Below are positions 13,601-24,868 of a DNA stretch of 64,000 nt, piece by piece. Origin of the DNA: Archegozetes longisetosus (taxonomy: Eukaryota; Arthropoda; Arachnida; Sarcoptiformes; Trhypochthoniidae); assembly GCA_018873245.2 (NCBI GenBank), contig JAEMBT020000005.1, positions 8,852,001 to 8,916,000 of the forward strand. Direction: 5' to 3'. Numbering within the stretch: position 1 is the first letter of the stretch; each line of letters opens with the position of its first letter. The notes under the pieces were generated by a model. That model made no database searches, was not told the DNA's origin, and saw only the letters and a program-made list of their open reading frames with translations. Position numbers and translations under genes: made by a program.

Positions 13601-15064
13601 AATTCTTTCTCAAATCAGAGTATGCTTAGAAAATGCTTTACATTGGAATCTGGGCTTGTTATTACTTTAATTACTTCTAACATTAGTTTACTATTCAATT
13701 GATCAATAGCTTGAGCGTTTGAAAAATTATTGTTTTATTCTCAATTTTTATAATCATAAGAAGTTTGAATTCTAACAAAAATACTAAAAGAGCGTGAGAT
13801 ACTGAGACTCCTAAAGTTTACACCTATGAACTAGAAATCGAATAGATGACAAAATGATTTATTAGATAGGATCTGAAGAAATCTACATTTCATTGAATCA
13901 GTAGAGCGTTAAATAGTCTACTATTAGCACAATGTTTGACTTTCTTGTAAAACAAGAATCTCATCAATTTATCTCTACATAGTTAGCAGAGCTTTCTCTT
14001 GTAATACAAATTTTAAATCAAAGACTTAATCTTGACTGTTGATAAGGAAATGTCAAACTATTGCAAAACTAATCAGTCATTTCTATAGATTGGTCTTTAC
14101 AGCCAAATAGAGAGACTCCTATAATAAAAGGTGTGAAAAGAAGTTATCACTTGAACGATGTGCTGAGCGTGAATTGCAGCACTAAAGCACACGACGCTCT
14201 ACTTAAATGGTACGTTATGAATGTCGAGGTAAGAAATGACATCATCTCAACATTACTTACTTCACTACATCCTCGCATTCTGTCTCCTAAATTGACCCGA
14301 ATCTATGCTTTCCATGTATTTGTGAAATCACATACACTTTTCATCTATCATTTGAAAGTAAAATAAGAGATTTTTGTATTCATGATTCTATATTGTGGTA
14401 AGAGTAGCTTTAAAATTAATAAACATAAAAAAATATACAAACGCCCTTGCCAGATATCAACAAAAAGTGAACTTCACTTGAAAAACTCGCACTGATTTTG
14501 ACCAAGAATTTTCAATCAGAACATATTGAAAATTCAGTATTGGAAATGGCTTTGAAATAGTGTCTGTGATTTTGCACTTTTGAACAACTTTATCTGCTAT
14601 ATAGTAAAATATTCCACATCTATAGCCCGTCCAATGCATAGATAGCTACTGAACACAATATGTTATTTTTGTCGACTATTGTTAGGTTAACGAAAGTCAG
14701 TTAATCAGATACGATATTGAAGAAACTGGTGATTTAGTACTGGGTTTGAGAGTCAAAATGGAAAGAAAACACTTTCAAATTCAAGAATTGAAGCTGAGAT
14801 GTGTGTCATTATTCCATAGAAAAATAGCTGAATTTCAAGAAAACCTGGTCATTCGGACATATAATCAAGAAGTACTTGAAGCACAATCGGCTAATGTGGA
14901 GTCAAACAGCCATTTGGCACTTCATGGTATACATCATATACTTATTATTTTCCTATATATGAGACTCATGTGGTGTCTTTTTTTTGATTACAGAAAAATA
15001 TAGAGGCCTTACAAACATACTAACAATCATAGTTATATTGTCTATATATTACATCTATCATTAG
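7657..15064 (+). CDS. Beaten-path (Beat)-like immunoglobulin superfamily gene, 5' end missing
   Basis: Predicted exons are A 7657-7865, B 8498-8545, C 8624-8663, D 11012-11059, E 12984-13117, F 13318-13549, G 14089-14228, H 14686-14926 and I 14994-15064. All introns have GT-AG ends and the phases agree throughout. A-D encode a V-type Ig1, from LRINRFEVPPAV through the Cys of ILHCNFDLEG to the second Cys of DGMYACEIS and then PSFSTVRSEQLMKVY. This order is characteristic of Drosophila Beat proteins, secreted or membrane-tethered ligands in axon guidance. E+F and G+H each encode an Ig2 module with paired cysteines. Exon I supplies a hydrophobic tail (LTNILTIIVILSIYYIYH) and the stop at 15062-15064. 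The signal-peptide exon was not found. Assignment to the Beat family is firm; the way E/F and G/H are combined is open. Confidence 0.82.
11911..12111 (+). CDS. Small unidentified ORF in the exon D-E intron
   Basis: A 66-codon ATG-started frame (MEHNRTETEGF... SLFQSLDSEITRLTDEIA...) lies inside the 1.9-kb intron between Beat exons D and E. Its second half is hydrophilic with heptad-like leucine spacing. A possible splice donor (GCAG/GTAAAT) falls near the end. I do not recognise the protein. It may be a chance ORF or a remnant of an inserted gene. Confidence 0.15.
   Translation: MEHNRTETEGFAESTRPQTVQTNSCIFISHNCLQNAINSLFQSLDSEITRLTDEIAGKLFMKVTGT
12984..13549 (+). other. Beat Ig2 cassette 1 (exons E and F)
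   Basis: Exon E (12984-13117) reads VLPQESLKIEGTQLSYDL and then NLSCKSGQ up to WFINDNK. Exon F (13318-13549) carries GLQSAKLGLVF and the second cysteine in LNLRCTAT. The acceptor after CTGAAG at 12983 is chosen because it joins exon D in frame to give KVYVLPQ, a typical Beat inter-Ig linker; the AG at 12995 would break the frame. The cassette is 366 nt and phase 1 at both ends. Read past exon F without splicing, the frame stops after 8 codons with no hydrophobic tail. Confidence 0.75.
14089..14926 (+). other. Beat Ig2 cassette 2 (exons G and H)
   Basis: Exon G reads PNRETPIIKGVKRSYHLND and then LSVNCSTKAHDALLKWYV. Exon H begins VNESQLIRYDIEETGDL and has its cysteine in LKLRCVSLF. Residue by residue it parallels cassette 1: an SY(D/H)LND motif before the first Cys, an LI(S/R)Y motif, and an LRC second cysteine. 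The exon G start is uncertain. The acceptor after CTATAG at 14088 gives phase 1, compatible with exons D and F. The more pyrimidine-rich acceptor at 14102 gives phase 0 and fits neither. With the former, the cassette is 381 nt and phase 1 at both ends. Confidence 0.68.
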
Positions 15065-15145
15065 ATTATATAATATTATGTAGTTTTTTCTATTTATAAA
15101 ATTATCTGTAAATATCATCTGTAAATTAAGACATAATTTTTTGTG

Positions 15146-15151
15146 AATAAA
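15146..15151 (+). terminator. Polyadenylation signal AATAAA for the Beat-like gene
   Basis: A canonical AATAAA lies about 80 nt past the stop codon at 15062-15064. This supports exon I as the last exon. The sequence beyond is AT-rich, and the poly(A) site itself was not located. Confidence 0.45.
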
Positions 15152-17649
15152 ATCGTTAAAAGTTATCCATAAATTAATGCGAAAAATTGAGTAATACCCT
15201 TATAGCAAGAGTGCTTTTCCGTAATTAATAACTTTATTATCATTCATAATGGATGAGAACTTTATATTAATATATTTTATATTCAATATGATTTGCATTT
15301 TAATTTAGGGCTTGAATCATATAATCAAAACCTGGGAGAACTTATACGGCAAAATTAATGATACAGTTTCTACTATTCATTAATTATAAACTTAGGTTCT
15401 CCTCAATTTTAACTTTACTCTTTATATCATATTCTTCCTTATACAACGAATTAATCACAATTTTTTCACTTAGTATATCATCTTGTTAAAAAGTTATCCT
15501 TAATTTTGCAAAATACTTCGCAGTTGAGTATTTGGATACTATAGGTCAAATATTTTTGATTTTATGATTCCGGACTATGAGTCGTTATGATAGTCATGTA
15601 TAAAATATTTAAGCGTATCTAATTGTTCGCCGACAATCACAAAAGAGTGCATATGTCACGAATGTTAATTCAAAACTTTCAAGACCGATGTGTCTATTCT
15701 AACGAGAAGAATGTCATCGAATTTTTCCCTATTGGTTCACTTTAACCTAAACTCGAGATCAATAGTCAAAAAGTGATACGATGGCTTCAAACTGTGGTCG
15801 GTCAGCACATCACGCACTTATGTTTTGTGTTACTTTTAAAGTGAAAAGCTATGGTATTTATGCTCCAGTTGCTAAAACATAAATTTGCCAGATTGCAAAT
15901 AAATCTATCATATTAAATATACAAAAATCATTAATGACATTCCACAATACTAGATATTTTCTAATTAATTATGTGAAAATGTTTTGTAACTATCCAGCAA
16001 ATTCTAGGCTAATCAGACGTCTAGACTTCAATTTTCTGGATCAAATTTAATTTTAAATATTGAATAAACCACAAAATGTGGATTTATATTACTTTTGAAA
16101 GGGTTGTTTGAAAGTTTGGCAAAATATTCTGGAATTATCATTTTTTACAATGAAACATGATGTACTACTACGAGATTAATTAGTTTAGCTTCATTGAAAT
16201 AATAATCTTATAATGCATGCATAGATTGAATGCATTGTAGTTCTATTTAATTTCACTAATGAGAAAATGTGACTTCATCGCACAATGTTATATTGTGTCC
16301 ATTTCAAATGGCTACATGGCGAAATCTCGAAATCTTGTCTGACAACCCTAACACCCCAATTGTCAAAATAATTATATATTTTGGCGTAAGGAATAGACTA
16401 AACTCAAAAATATTAGGTAAAAAAGCGTGGCAACTGAAAATAACTAAAATTCGAATAGTTCTAGCTTGGACAAAGATCTGATGCTCAAAAAACTCATCAT
16501 AAGTCTTGATTCGTTAGATTAAACTACTTATTGTATCAGTAGAACATTGAAAACGAATCAAAATTAATCATTAACCAAATTTTTTTAATTTTGATGAATT
16601 TCTACAACAAAAGTAAGAGCTACAGCATAACAAAAAATCAATCAAAAACTACAACTCTTAATATTAGTGCTGAATGTTATTTAAAAATTTGGATAAATAA
16701 AACATTTACTTAAAGTATCAAACTTTAATTTACTGAAGTTAAACTTAGATTGTTCTCAAGTCTTGATTTAATGATAGGAAATGGATTAAGCAATAAATAA
16801 GATATTAATTTTTCATAATATTTAAACTAATTGTCAGTCATCATGTTTTTCTATTTATTGAGTTTAGTTTATTTTATTTCTCATTCAAAAGAGGATAATT
16901 ATTTTGACAATCGGAGTATCAGGGTTGTCAAAAAGTGTTTGAGATTCCGCAGTTCTACCTTTCAAACAAATAGTAACATAAGCCATATCAATGTCTAAAA
17001 CTTGTTAATGTTTGTAGATATTCAATAGTCGCTTATTTCAGTTATTAGTTTTATTATCTAAGACTTAAGATTAGTCATAATTCGAGCTCTCATCAAAACT
17101 TAATAGAACCATGAATTCAACTCATAAATCATATTGAAAAGTAATAAGGTTAATAGAATTGAACTAATTTGCTTTTAACAAAAAACATTAGGAATTCTAG
17201 AATGAAATCCTAGCTGTTTATTTGAAAAACCTGTATTCTCACAATTTCTCGAGTTTCATATTCGGTTTATAAATAGTTTATTTTGAAGCAAAAATTTGAC
17301 AAATTATTGTTGAAGGTGTCAACATTTTTATTAATGTTTTTGTTAGAGATTGGCGTAAAGTAGAATAATATGAGTTCAAACTTCTATACCAGTATTAAAT
17401 TCTTTATAAAATTGATAAGCACATTGGTTGCTATCATTCAATTTGAATTATAACTTGAACTTTTTCTAACAAGTCCTCAATTGAAGCTTAGATTTACGGC
17501 TAAATAATCTGAATGAAGGCACTCTAAAACATTAAGCTGATCACTAGACAAATTGTGATCATTAATTGAAGCAATGATTATGGCTGTTTTTCTAAAGCAA
17601 ATTCCTCTCTGCGTTCTGTCTGAAAATTTGGTCAGAGAATTAACTAAAA
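15152..17649. other. Intergenic, nothing recognised
   Basis: This is AT-rich sequence without domain-bearing ORFs. The one frame above 60 codons (16269-16481) starts at a non-ATG codon and looks like a chance ORF. Confidence 0.5.
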
Positions 17650-18255
17650 TCACGATTATGTGCCGTTCAGCCGAATTGCATTTGCCTGAATGCCATTTCC
17701 CCGAATTTATAAACAGGTGAACCTATCTATGAATTTTTCCGTATCGAGAAATATATACTGTACATTTTATGAAATAAAATTTTGATTTAACAGCAATGGT
17801 AACAATTTGGGAGAATAGACCCACTTAATATTTTTGAGGCATTCAAAAATCTAAATAATCTCAAAAGAACGTTAAAATTTACTTGGTTATTTAAGTCTAT
17901 ATAGAGATGATTTAATTTAAAAATAATATAAACGAAAATGACCTAATTTAAGCTAAAAATTTGTGATATTTTGTTGAAATATTGAATTATGTTTCAACCT
18001 AACTTGATTCCTGGCTACGACACTGCTCTGAAGCGCAGAAAATGTGCTGCAGCTCATCCACAATAGGCTAAGAGAGTTGTTAACTTCCCATTAAGAGCAT
18101 ATTAATGATTACATGACTCTATGCGTTGCTAATACTTAGTCATATAGCAATAGATTTTATAAGAAAGCAAACTTTTATAGATAGGTACACCTCTACATAA
18201 ATTTGGCGAAGTGGAATTCAAGGAAGTGATATTCGACAAAATGGAAAATCACTAA
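17650..18255. mobile_element. Decayed inverted-repeat (MITE-like) element
   Basis: Imperfect inverted arms of about 80 bp face each other at about 17650-17740 and 18172-18255. Both contain the same motif order: CCGAAT- or TCGAAT-type, then GAATGCCATTTCC-type, then AATTTAT, then AGGTG(A/T)ACCTATCTAT. The roughly 430 bp between them is AT-rich and encodes nothing recognisable. No target-site duplication was identified, so the superfamily is unknown. Confidence 0.45.
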
Positions 18256-19049
18256 AACCACAGTTGTAACTAGGGATGGGTAAATAAACCTCACTGAAGG
18301 TTTCTGGACATTTAAGTGCAGGTTTTCAGGCATTAGGATTTTTTATATTGAAAAGAGTAAAAGTCTATTTCAGAAATTCAATGTCTAATCAGAGATTAAA
18401 TGATTTAGCACTTATATCAACTGAAACAGAAACTGTTTATCTCTTGACTTAGATAACTATGTCGTCAAATTTTCTAAAAATCATTGTAATAGAAAGTTTT
18501 ATTGATTTAAGTCTTACAATGGATCGAAAAGCTGACAAAAATGTAATATATATACCCTCTTGTAAACTTACCACCTACTCTCCGTTTGAATCTTGTACAA
18601 AATATATCCCTTATATATTTTTTTTAGAATTTACTATTCTTTAGCTGATATCTATCAGTAATCAATTACATCATTTAATCAATCAATATTTATTGTTATT
18701 TAATCTACTAAAGCACGAATATTTTTTACTTAGTTTAAAAACTTCAAGATAGCATAAAATCAAGTGCAAACTCTAATCAAGAGTTTTTTGTTATAAATAA
18801 ATATTAGCAAAAAATTATTCAAGAGTTTATTCTTTATAAGTGATGCACTATCGGAACAAACAATTTAAACAAGACAAATAATTATTTCAATTTTGTTATC
18901 CTAACTAAATATCAAATGTTTTGATTTAATTTCATTTCTATTTGTGGATCCCGTACAGGTGGTAAGTCCACTCTCTTGTATAGCATTAGATAGTATTGCA
19001 TAACATAGCAAAATGTTTTACAGGTAAGTGCTGTAATGAAACACATCAG
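18256..19049. other. Intergenic, nothing recognised
   Basis: AT-rich sequence with a single ATG ORF at 18459-18644 (61 codons). It has no recognisable motif and is probably chance. Confidence 0.5.
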
Positions 19050-19425
19050 CTAGCTTTGAGTTGTCCCAGCTCAATCTTGAACTTTTTTGAACTTTGAACT
19101 CGAGCTTCAGGCTCAGTATATAAAACAGAAACGCAGCTCAAGTTCAAGGCTCACATTCAGAGCTTCAAGCTCAGCTCAGCCAAATGACAGTTTAACACAT
19201 ATTCTTGAAAGCCGGAGATGTTGTTATAAAGAGAGGCAGATTAACTGATAATTCATTGCAAAGTCTGATGTGCTTGAACACTTTTTATATTTAGTATATA
19301 ATAGTTTCTATAATATTTAAAATAAATGCATATTTGAATTGAGATCTTTATTTTTTGATAATTTATATATGCTCAGAAGCGCGGCTCAGCTCAGGAGAGT
19401 TTCGGGCCGCTGAGCTTGAAACTCA
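19050..19425. repeat. AGCTCA-rich repeat segment
   Basis: Many short AGCTCA, GAGCTT and GGCTCA motifs in both orientations cluster at 19050-19190 and again at 19375-19425, separated by about 190 bp of AT-rich sequence. Such motif-dense flanks resemble the subterminal repeats of hAT-type elements, but no terminal repeat or transposase was found. Confidence 0.35.
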
Positions 19426-20068
19426 GAATTTTTAGTAAGTGTGCATTCATAATTTCAAATGGAATCAACCCAGTCATGTCCCGAGTGCAGAAGCAGTTCG
19501 TTTGATAAACGAGTTGGTTAAACATTTTAATTATTTTGAACGATTTGCATAATTATTTATTTGATTAAATTAATCAATTAATTTTTGCAAAAGATGATAA
19601 ATAAGAAAGAAATGAACGAATGAAGGGATCCCGAATTGTAAAAAAAAGTTATTCTTTATATTAATGTATTGATAGTTATTCTGATTTTTAGTGGTTCTTC
19701 AAATCAAACGAACAGCTAACTAAAGTGTGCGGCAAACCAATCATTAAATAGTGTTTATAGTGGTCTGTGACACATGAAATATGTACAAAATGCCATATCT
19801 CGACAATTGGTGTTGACTTAAAGATCTGAAACAGAATTGGACGCTCGAAGCAAATTGCAGGTCATTTAATGTTTAGGCGATATATCTGTCGATTCATTTA
19901 TTTGTCTTTGAATTAAAATAATTCATCGAAAGTTTGCTTTTTGTAAATTTTGATTGTTTAAGTGATTTGTGTACATTCTTCAAATGCATTTTATATTGTT
20001 TTTGTGTTAATTTGTAAATAAACTTTAATTATGTTCAATTATGCTGACAATTTCGTCGTTTTACAGAT
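19426..20068. other. Gene-free stretch before the small-ORF cluster
   Basis: No ORF of note. The end of the stretch (TCGTCGTTTTACAG, ending at 20066) looks like a good 3' splice site immediately upstream of the ATG at 20069, so part of it may be an intron. Confidence 0.3.
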
Positions 20069-20185
20069 ATGTTTAGCAAACGTTTGGAGACTTTCAGCCA
20101 TAAGATCAGTCATTTTATGACTAATTGGAACGATTGCGTGCGCCAAATAATCATTTGTTATGACAGACTTCTTGTCAACAAATAA
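20069..20185 (+). CDS. Small ORF 1 of a three-ORF cluster
   Basis: A 38-codon ATG ORF (MFSKRLETFSHKI... VRQIIICYDRLLVNK) starts 2 nt after a plausible splice acceptor. Its stop TAA overlaps the next ATG by one base (TAATG at 20183-20187), a layout seen in reinitiating dicistronic mRNAs. It has basic/amphipathic character and no recognised family. The whole cluster may instead be the remains of a single broken gene. Confidence 0.22.
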   Translation: MFSKRLETFSHKISHFMTNWNDCVRQIIICYDRLLVNK

Positions 20186-20307
20186 TGTTCGGCAACGTCT
20201 GCACTACAATCACACAATTTGAAACAATATTTGAAACTTTGGCCGAAAAAGTGAAGCGTGAGCCAAACTACTCTTTCACCTTTTCTATCAAAAGAAGAAA
20301 ACGTTGA
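20185..20307 (+). CDS. Small ORF 2 of a three-ORF cluster
   Basis: A 40-codon ATG ORF (MFGNVCTTITQFETIFETL... FSIKRRKR) overlaps the upstream stop by one base. It has an amphipathic N-terminal half and a strongly basic C-terminus (KRRKR). No family was recognised. It lies 76 nt upstream of the membrane-type ORF 3. Confidence 0.22.
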   Translation: MFGNVCTTITQFETIFETLAEKVKREPNYSFTFSIKRRKR

Positions 20308-20383
20308 ACAAAACGTGATCTTCGGAACAGTTTCGCATTCGCTGTATTTCAGGCACTTTTAAGGATTTCAATAGATATGAGAA

Positions 20384-20635
20384 ATGAGTGCACAAAATTC
20401 AATTTTAATAATAGCAGCGCCGAGAATACAACTTATGCCAACTTATTATCAAATATTTAATGAATTTTGTTGGCCTGTAGTACAAAGTGTTTTGAAATTG
20501 AAAGCAAAATGTTTGTGTTTTGTTGTGTTTAATTTGGTATGTTTTGCAACACTAATCATATTTGTTTCGCCTTTTATTTATATCCTTCGTATTGCAAAAC
20601 TTGCTAGGATAGCTGTCTCTCGTGCCAAAGACTAG
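20384..20635 (+). CDS. Small membrane-type ORF 3 of a three-ORF cluster
   Basis: An 83-codon ATG ORF. Residues about 43-70 form one or two hydrophobic segments (CLCFVVFNLVCFATLIIFV, then SPFIYIL), followed by a basic tail (RIAKLARIAVSRAKD). This fits a small single- or double-pass membrane protein with a positive-inside tail. There is no homology I recognise. It ends just before a GA microsatellite. Confidence 0.28.
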   Translation: MSAQNSILIIAAPRIQLMPTYYQIFNEFCWPVVQSVLKLKAKCLCFVVFNLVCFATLIIFVSPFIYILRIAKLARIAVSRAKD

Positions 20636-20646
20636 TGACTGTAAAG

Positions 20647-20648
<2 letters not shown>

Positions 20649-20695
<47 letters not shown>
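20649..20695. repeat. (AG)n microsatellite
   Basis: About 47 bp of uninterrupted AG dinucleotides. Confidence 0.97.
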
Positions 20696-20698
<3 letters not shown>

Positions 20699-20976
20699 AA
20701 ATCCAGAGAATACTTTAATATAAAGTTAAAGAGCACAAATACAATTGCTTATGAATCATGTTATGTGATTCGATTTGAATTTAGTGACATAAGGCAAACA
20801 CAGATAAGCAGAAGATTGTAACCACGCATTAGTTTCCATTTTCAATGCATTTTTTAAACATTGCTTTCGATTGTAGTATACAACTAATTGTCAGTTAAAG
20901 ACAAATGTAGTGAACCAATTCTGTACAGCAGTATAATAATTCTCACAGTATTATTTGTAATCAGAAACTGTAACTA

Positions 20977-23258
20977 ATGACGAATAACAGATTTTCCAAT
21001 AAACTGAATCAGTATTTCAAAGACAATGTCAAATTGTCATTTAATGATCACAGAAGTGTGATAGTGGTGACCAAAGAGGACAAGGTCTACGAATTCAAGA
21101 AGGATACGTACAGGAACGCAGTCCTCATCACGAATGACAACAAAGCGGTTGTCGATTCACTCGTAGAGAAATCACTGGTTGAGGAATTGTGCGGAAAAGG
21201 AGTCACTGACTTCAGGAGTGGTTGGGCTTATACAATTGCGTGCCCTGATGATAGTAAGGTTTATTTTTGGGGTCTGAATGCATGGGAAATACTAGGAAAT
21301 GAAAGCAGTGATCGCCGAGAATATAAACCAGCATTGAATGAATACTTAAACGACAAAAATGTCATTCATGTTTGTTGTGGTTCTGATCATTCACTTGCCT
21401 TGACAATCGATGGTCAGGTGTATGCGTGGGGTAGGAGTGATTATTGACAGATTGGGAATGGAGAGGATAGTTGGTATGGTTGGGGTGAATGTGAACCAAC
21501 GCCATATCATGTGAGAGGATTCGATGGTGAGAAGGTGAAAGCTATTGCTTGTGGTCATTACTATTCAATGGCATTAACAGAAACGGGAAAGGTCTTCAGT
21601 TGGGGTTTAAATCAATATGGTCAGCTTGGGATTGAAATGGAATACTATAAATTCAAACAAAATTCAACTGAAATTCACCGAAACGAATCGACATGAATGC
21701 AGTCACTGTTGAGAAAATCTGTTGTGATTATTGGCACAATTTGTTATTGTCACGTGATGGAGTTACTATTGAGAAAATCTGTTGTGGTTATTCGCACAGT
21801 TTGTTGTTGTCACGCGATGGAGACATTTATGTGTTCGGCTGGAATCACTACGGACAATTAGGAACAGGCATCCATAATGAAAAACAGTTCACCCCTAAAA
21901 AGCTGGTTCACTGGAAGAAATTCACTGACATCGCATCACATTGGAAGTATGATATTTCTGCTGCACAGTCAGAGAATGGTTCATGGTATATTTGGGGTCA
22001 ATGGGGGAAAGAAGCGATAAGCGAACCGAAGGCAACTTCTTTCGAATCACTCGATGATATTTTTGAGTATTAGTTGCAAGTGAATTACAAACCAGTTGAG
22101 GGAAGAATCATTCCATTCGATGACAGTTTCACACGTAATGAACAATATGGAAGCCGATTCAATGAACTGGAGAAACTCGGAGAAGGCAGCTTTGGAACAG
22201 TGTTCAAAGTGTGTATAAAGTATGGATCGAGTAAGAGTGACTTATGTGGTGAAGAAGGTCAGGTTCAGCACTGACAAAGAAAGGGAGTTTTTGAAGGAAC
22301 TGGAGACTTGTGCCACCATTCAGGAATTGAACGACGAGAGGCTTGTAAAGTATCATGACGTGTGGGTTGAAAATTTGATCGCAGATGAGTCCAGATTAAA
22401 GGATTATACCCTTTATATTGAAATGGAACTATGCGACACGGACTTGAAAGAAATCATCGAAGATATGAGAGGAGACTCCAACCTAAACGGACAGGATTGC
22501 TCAACTTGCTTGGGTTACTTTGTAGCGAGCGAACTGTTCGTTGAAATATTGAAGGGCGTCCAATGTTTGCACCAACACAACCCTCCAGTCATTCACAGAG
22601 ACCTGAAACCCGATAACATATTGCTTAAGATTAAACCGAATAAAAGGGCGTCTGTGAAAATTGTAGACTGGCTTAGCCGCATTTCACGAATTCGCTCAGC
22701 AATCACATAGTACGGACAGAGGAGCTATCAAATACGCTGCACCAGAAGTATTGAATGGAAGAAAATATGACACAAAAGCTGACATTTATAGTTTAGGAGT
22801 CATTGCTCAGGAACTATTTAATATAGATCCAAATAGGTGTGCTCCCATTATTTGAACATAAAACTAATTCTCAATATATACCCATTTGAATTTTTACATT
22901 ACTGCAGGGAGGATTTAGATATTCCAGAAATATGTAAATTCAAACATCAAGATTTAAGTGAAAAATCGTGTAAAATGACGGACAGGATAATCCCATCAGA
23001 CCGAACTGCAAGAAAATTCTAGAAGCCAAAGGTTCATGGGCTCTGAACGCGAGCGAATTCGTTCGGCAAGAGCTTAAAAACCTGGAAAAATCAACTAAAG
23101 ATAAAAATTCATATCTTCTAAATATCATAAAACATGTGATAGAACAACTGAACCTTCAGAATCATATTCAAGCTCGGACTTTATCTTACTCGAGGTAGCA
23201 GAATACATCAGACTCAGATTCCGATCCAGAGAACTGTAAAAGGTCGAAGACTGTGTAA
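20977..23258 (+). pseudogene. RCC1-repeat + protein kinase gene, disrupted (copy 1)
   Basis: The N-terminal half has RCC1 beta-propeller blades (VYFWGLNAWEILGNE, VYAWGRSDY, VFSWGLNQYGQLG, IYVFGWNHYGQLGTG). The C-terminal half is a Ser/Thr kinase with a Gly loop (LGEGSFGTVFKV), a VKKVRF segment, HRDLKPDNILL, APEVLNG and KADIYSLG. The residue pattern resembles eIF2-alpha-kinase (PEK) type kinases. Breaks are an in-frame TGA at 21445-21447 (Gly in copy 2), a frameshift at about 21640-21690, an in-frame TAG at 22071-22073 at the RCC1/kinase junction, frameshifts near 22230 and 22670, and others after 23000. A 71-bp phase-2 intron (22837-22907) is retained at the same site as in the copy at 48.3-50.5 kb, so this is a DNA-level duplicate and not a retrocopy. 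The region upstream of the ATG is also similar between the copies. Confidence 0.85.
21705..21824 (+). repeat. 60-bp tandem duplication inside the RCC1 pseudogene
   Basis: Units 21705-21764 and 21765-21824 are near-identical. Both encode the ..VEKICC/IEKICC... LLLSRDG part of an RCC1 blade. Copy 2 at 49-50 kb has a single unit here, so the duplication is specific to this copy. It adds 20 codons without shifting the frame. Confidence 0.9.
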
Positions 23259-24346
23259 CAAACACAAGTTTAATCTTCACGCAACCAGTGTCCGCTTATA
23301 GCGGTGTAGCTGAGGGGGGGCTGTATTTACAGAGATAGCTTTCGGGTTATGGTTGCTTTCTGTACTCTGAAAACTCACTCATCAAGTTAATATTCGTCAT
23401 TGGACAGGCGAACGCTTCATTAATCCACAGACTAATTTTTTCAGTCGACTTGAATCATTCAGCTCGACAACGACACGACGTCGATACGAGCTTTCAAATC
23501 GAGTCCATCTCTCAAACCAGTGATGGCATGTGAGCAAGTTCACCGGACTATTGCTACTAGATGCACACACACACACACACACACTAAAATTTTTTCTCAT
23601 AGTTATCATTATTTATGAATTATTTGTTGCACAACAGAAACGCATTGAACTCCAAATTGGTATCAGTTTCGCAGACGTTAGTTTAGCCGAAACAGTTTTA
23701 GTTTAATTTTATAGCTAGTTTTCTTATTTCTTTTTCTAAACCCCAGATTTTTTTAGTTTTTATATTTATAAGTTGGTTGGATGATTCATATTTATAGTAT
23801 ATGATAACCTGGTAAACTTTCAGAACTAATTAAATCTTAGGTAAAATATCTTTAACATGCAATGTCAAATCTATACTCGAAACTTATATTCTTCAACTGA
23901 GATTCAAATAACTTGGACTGTTAATAATGACTTTGAGAGGAACGATAGTTTACTAAATCCTAAACTGAATTTCACTCAAATTCGTTAATTTTCACTATCA
24001 TTTTGCTATAATTAAGCTAATATTAAGTATATTTTGATTTATTTTTATCTACTTCAAGTTCTAAATCTATTTTATTTGACTAATTGATTAGTAAGTAGTC
24101 AAAACTGTTTACAAACTACTAAAATACAATTATTGCTTTCCATACAATTAATAGTGTTTTCACTTTAATTATGAACAAATATAATGCGTTGTATGCAGTA
24201 ACGACTTTAGCCTTATGCGCAGAAATGAGAAAATCGCGTTTAAAGTGACACAACTTTCAAATAAATTTAAATAATTTATTTTTAATATTTTACTGAATTT
24301 CTTAATATTTTTCTCATGTTTTTCTGCCATAAGATTGGATGTGATG
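23259..24346. other. Intergenic; contains an (AC)n tract
   Basis: No gene recognised. A short (AC)n microsatellite lies at 23564-23584; the rest is AT-rich. Confidence 0.5.
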
Positions 24347-24868
24347 GGTTAAATCCTATTATCCGCCGCCACTATATAGCAATAAAAATTATTTTTTACA
24401 TTTTTATATTTTCATCGATTCTTATGTAATTTTTATCGCTAATTATGAATATCTATTCCAAAAACTTCCAAGTCAAAGGATTTTCGAGATATTCGACTTT
24501 AAGTTAGTTCGTATCTAATAAATTTTACAAATTTAATTAAATATTTCATGTGATCATCACTTCAATGTGGGTTTTAACGCTTAATAAAACTATAAAGTCA
24601 GAAATTTTTCCGATTTCATAGTTTTATTCTGCATTAAAAACTGCATTGAAATTATGTATCATATGAAATATTTAAATAAATTTTGTAAAATTTATTAAAT
24701 TCGATCTAACTTAAAGTCGAATATCTCGGAAACCCTTCCACTTAGAATTTTTTGAAATAGATATTCGTAATCAGCGATAAAAATTACATAAGAATCGATG
24801 AAAATATAAAAATGTAAAAAATAATTTTTTATTGCTATATAGTGGCGGCGCATAATATGAGTTAACCG
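24347..24868. mobile_element. Long palindromic (foldback) repeat element
   Basis: About 255 bp on each side of a centre near 24601 are imperfect reverse complements. The outer ends run through CCGCCACTATATAGC on the left and GCTATATAGTGGCGG on the right, and the similarity extends a further 15 bp outward. It has no coding capacity. The structure is that of a MITE or foldback element. The right arm carries ATTCGTAATCAGCG, a motif that recurs near 59.6 and 60.6 kb. Confidence 0.75.
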
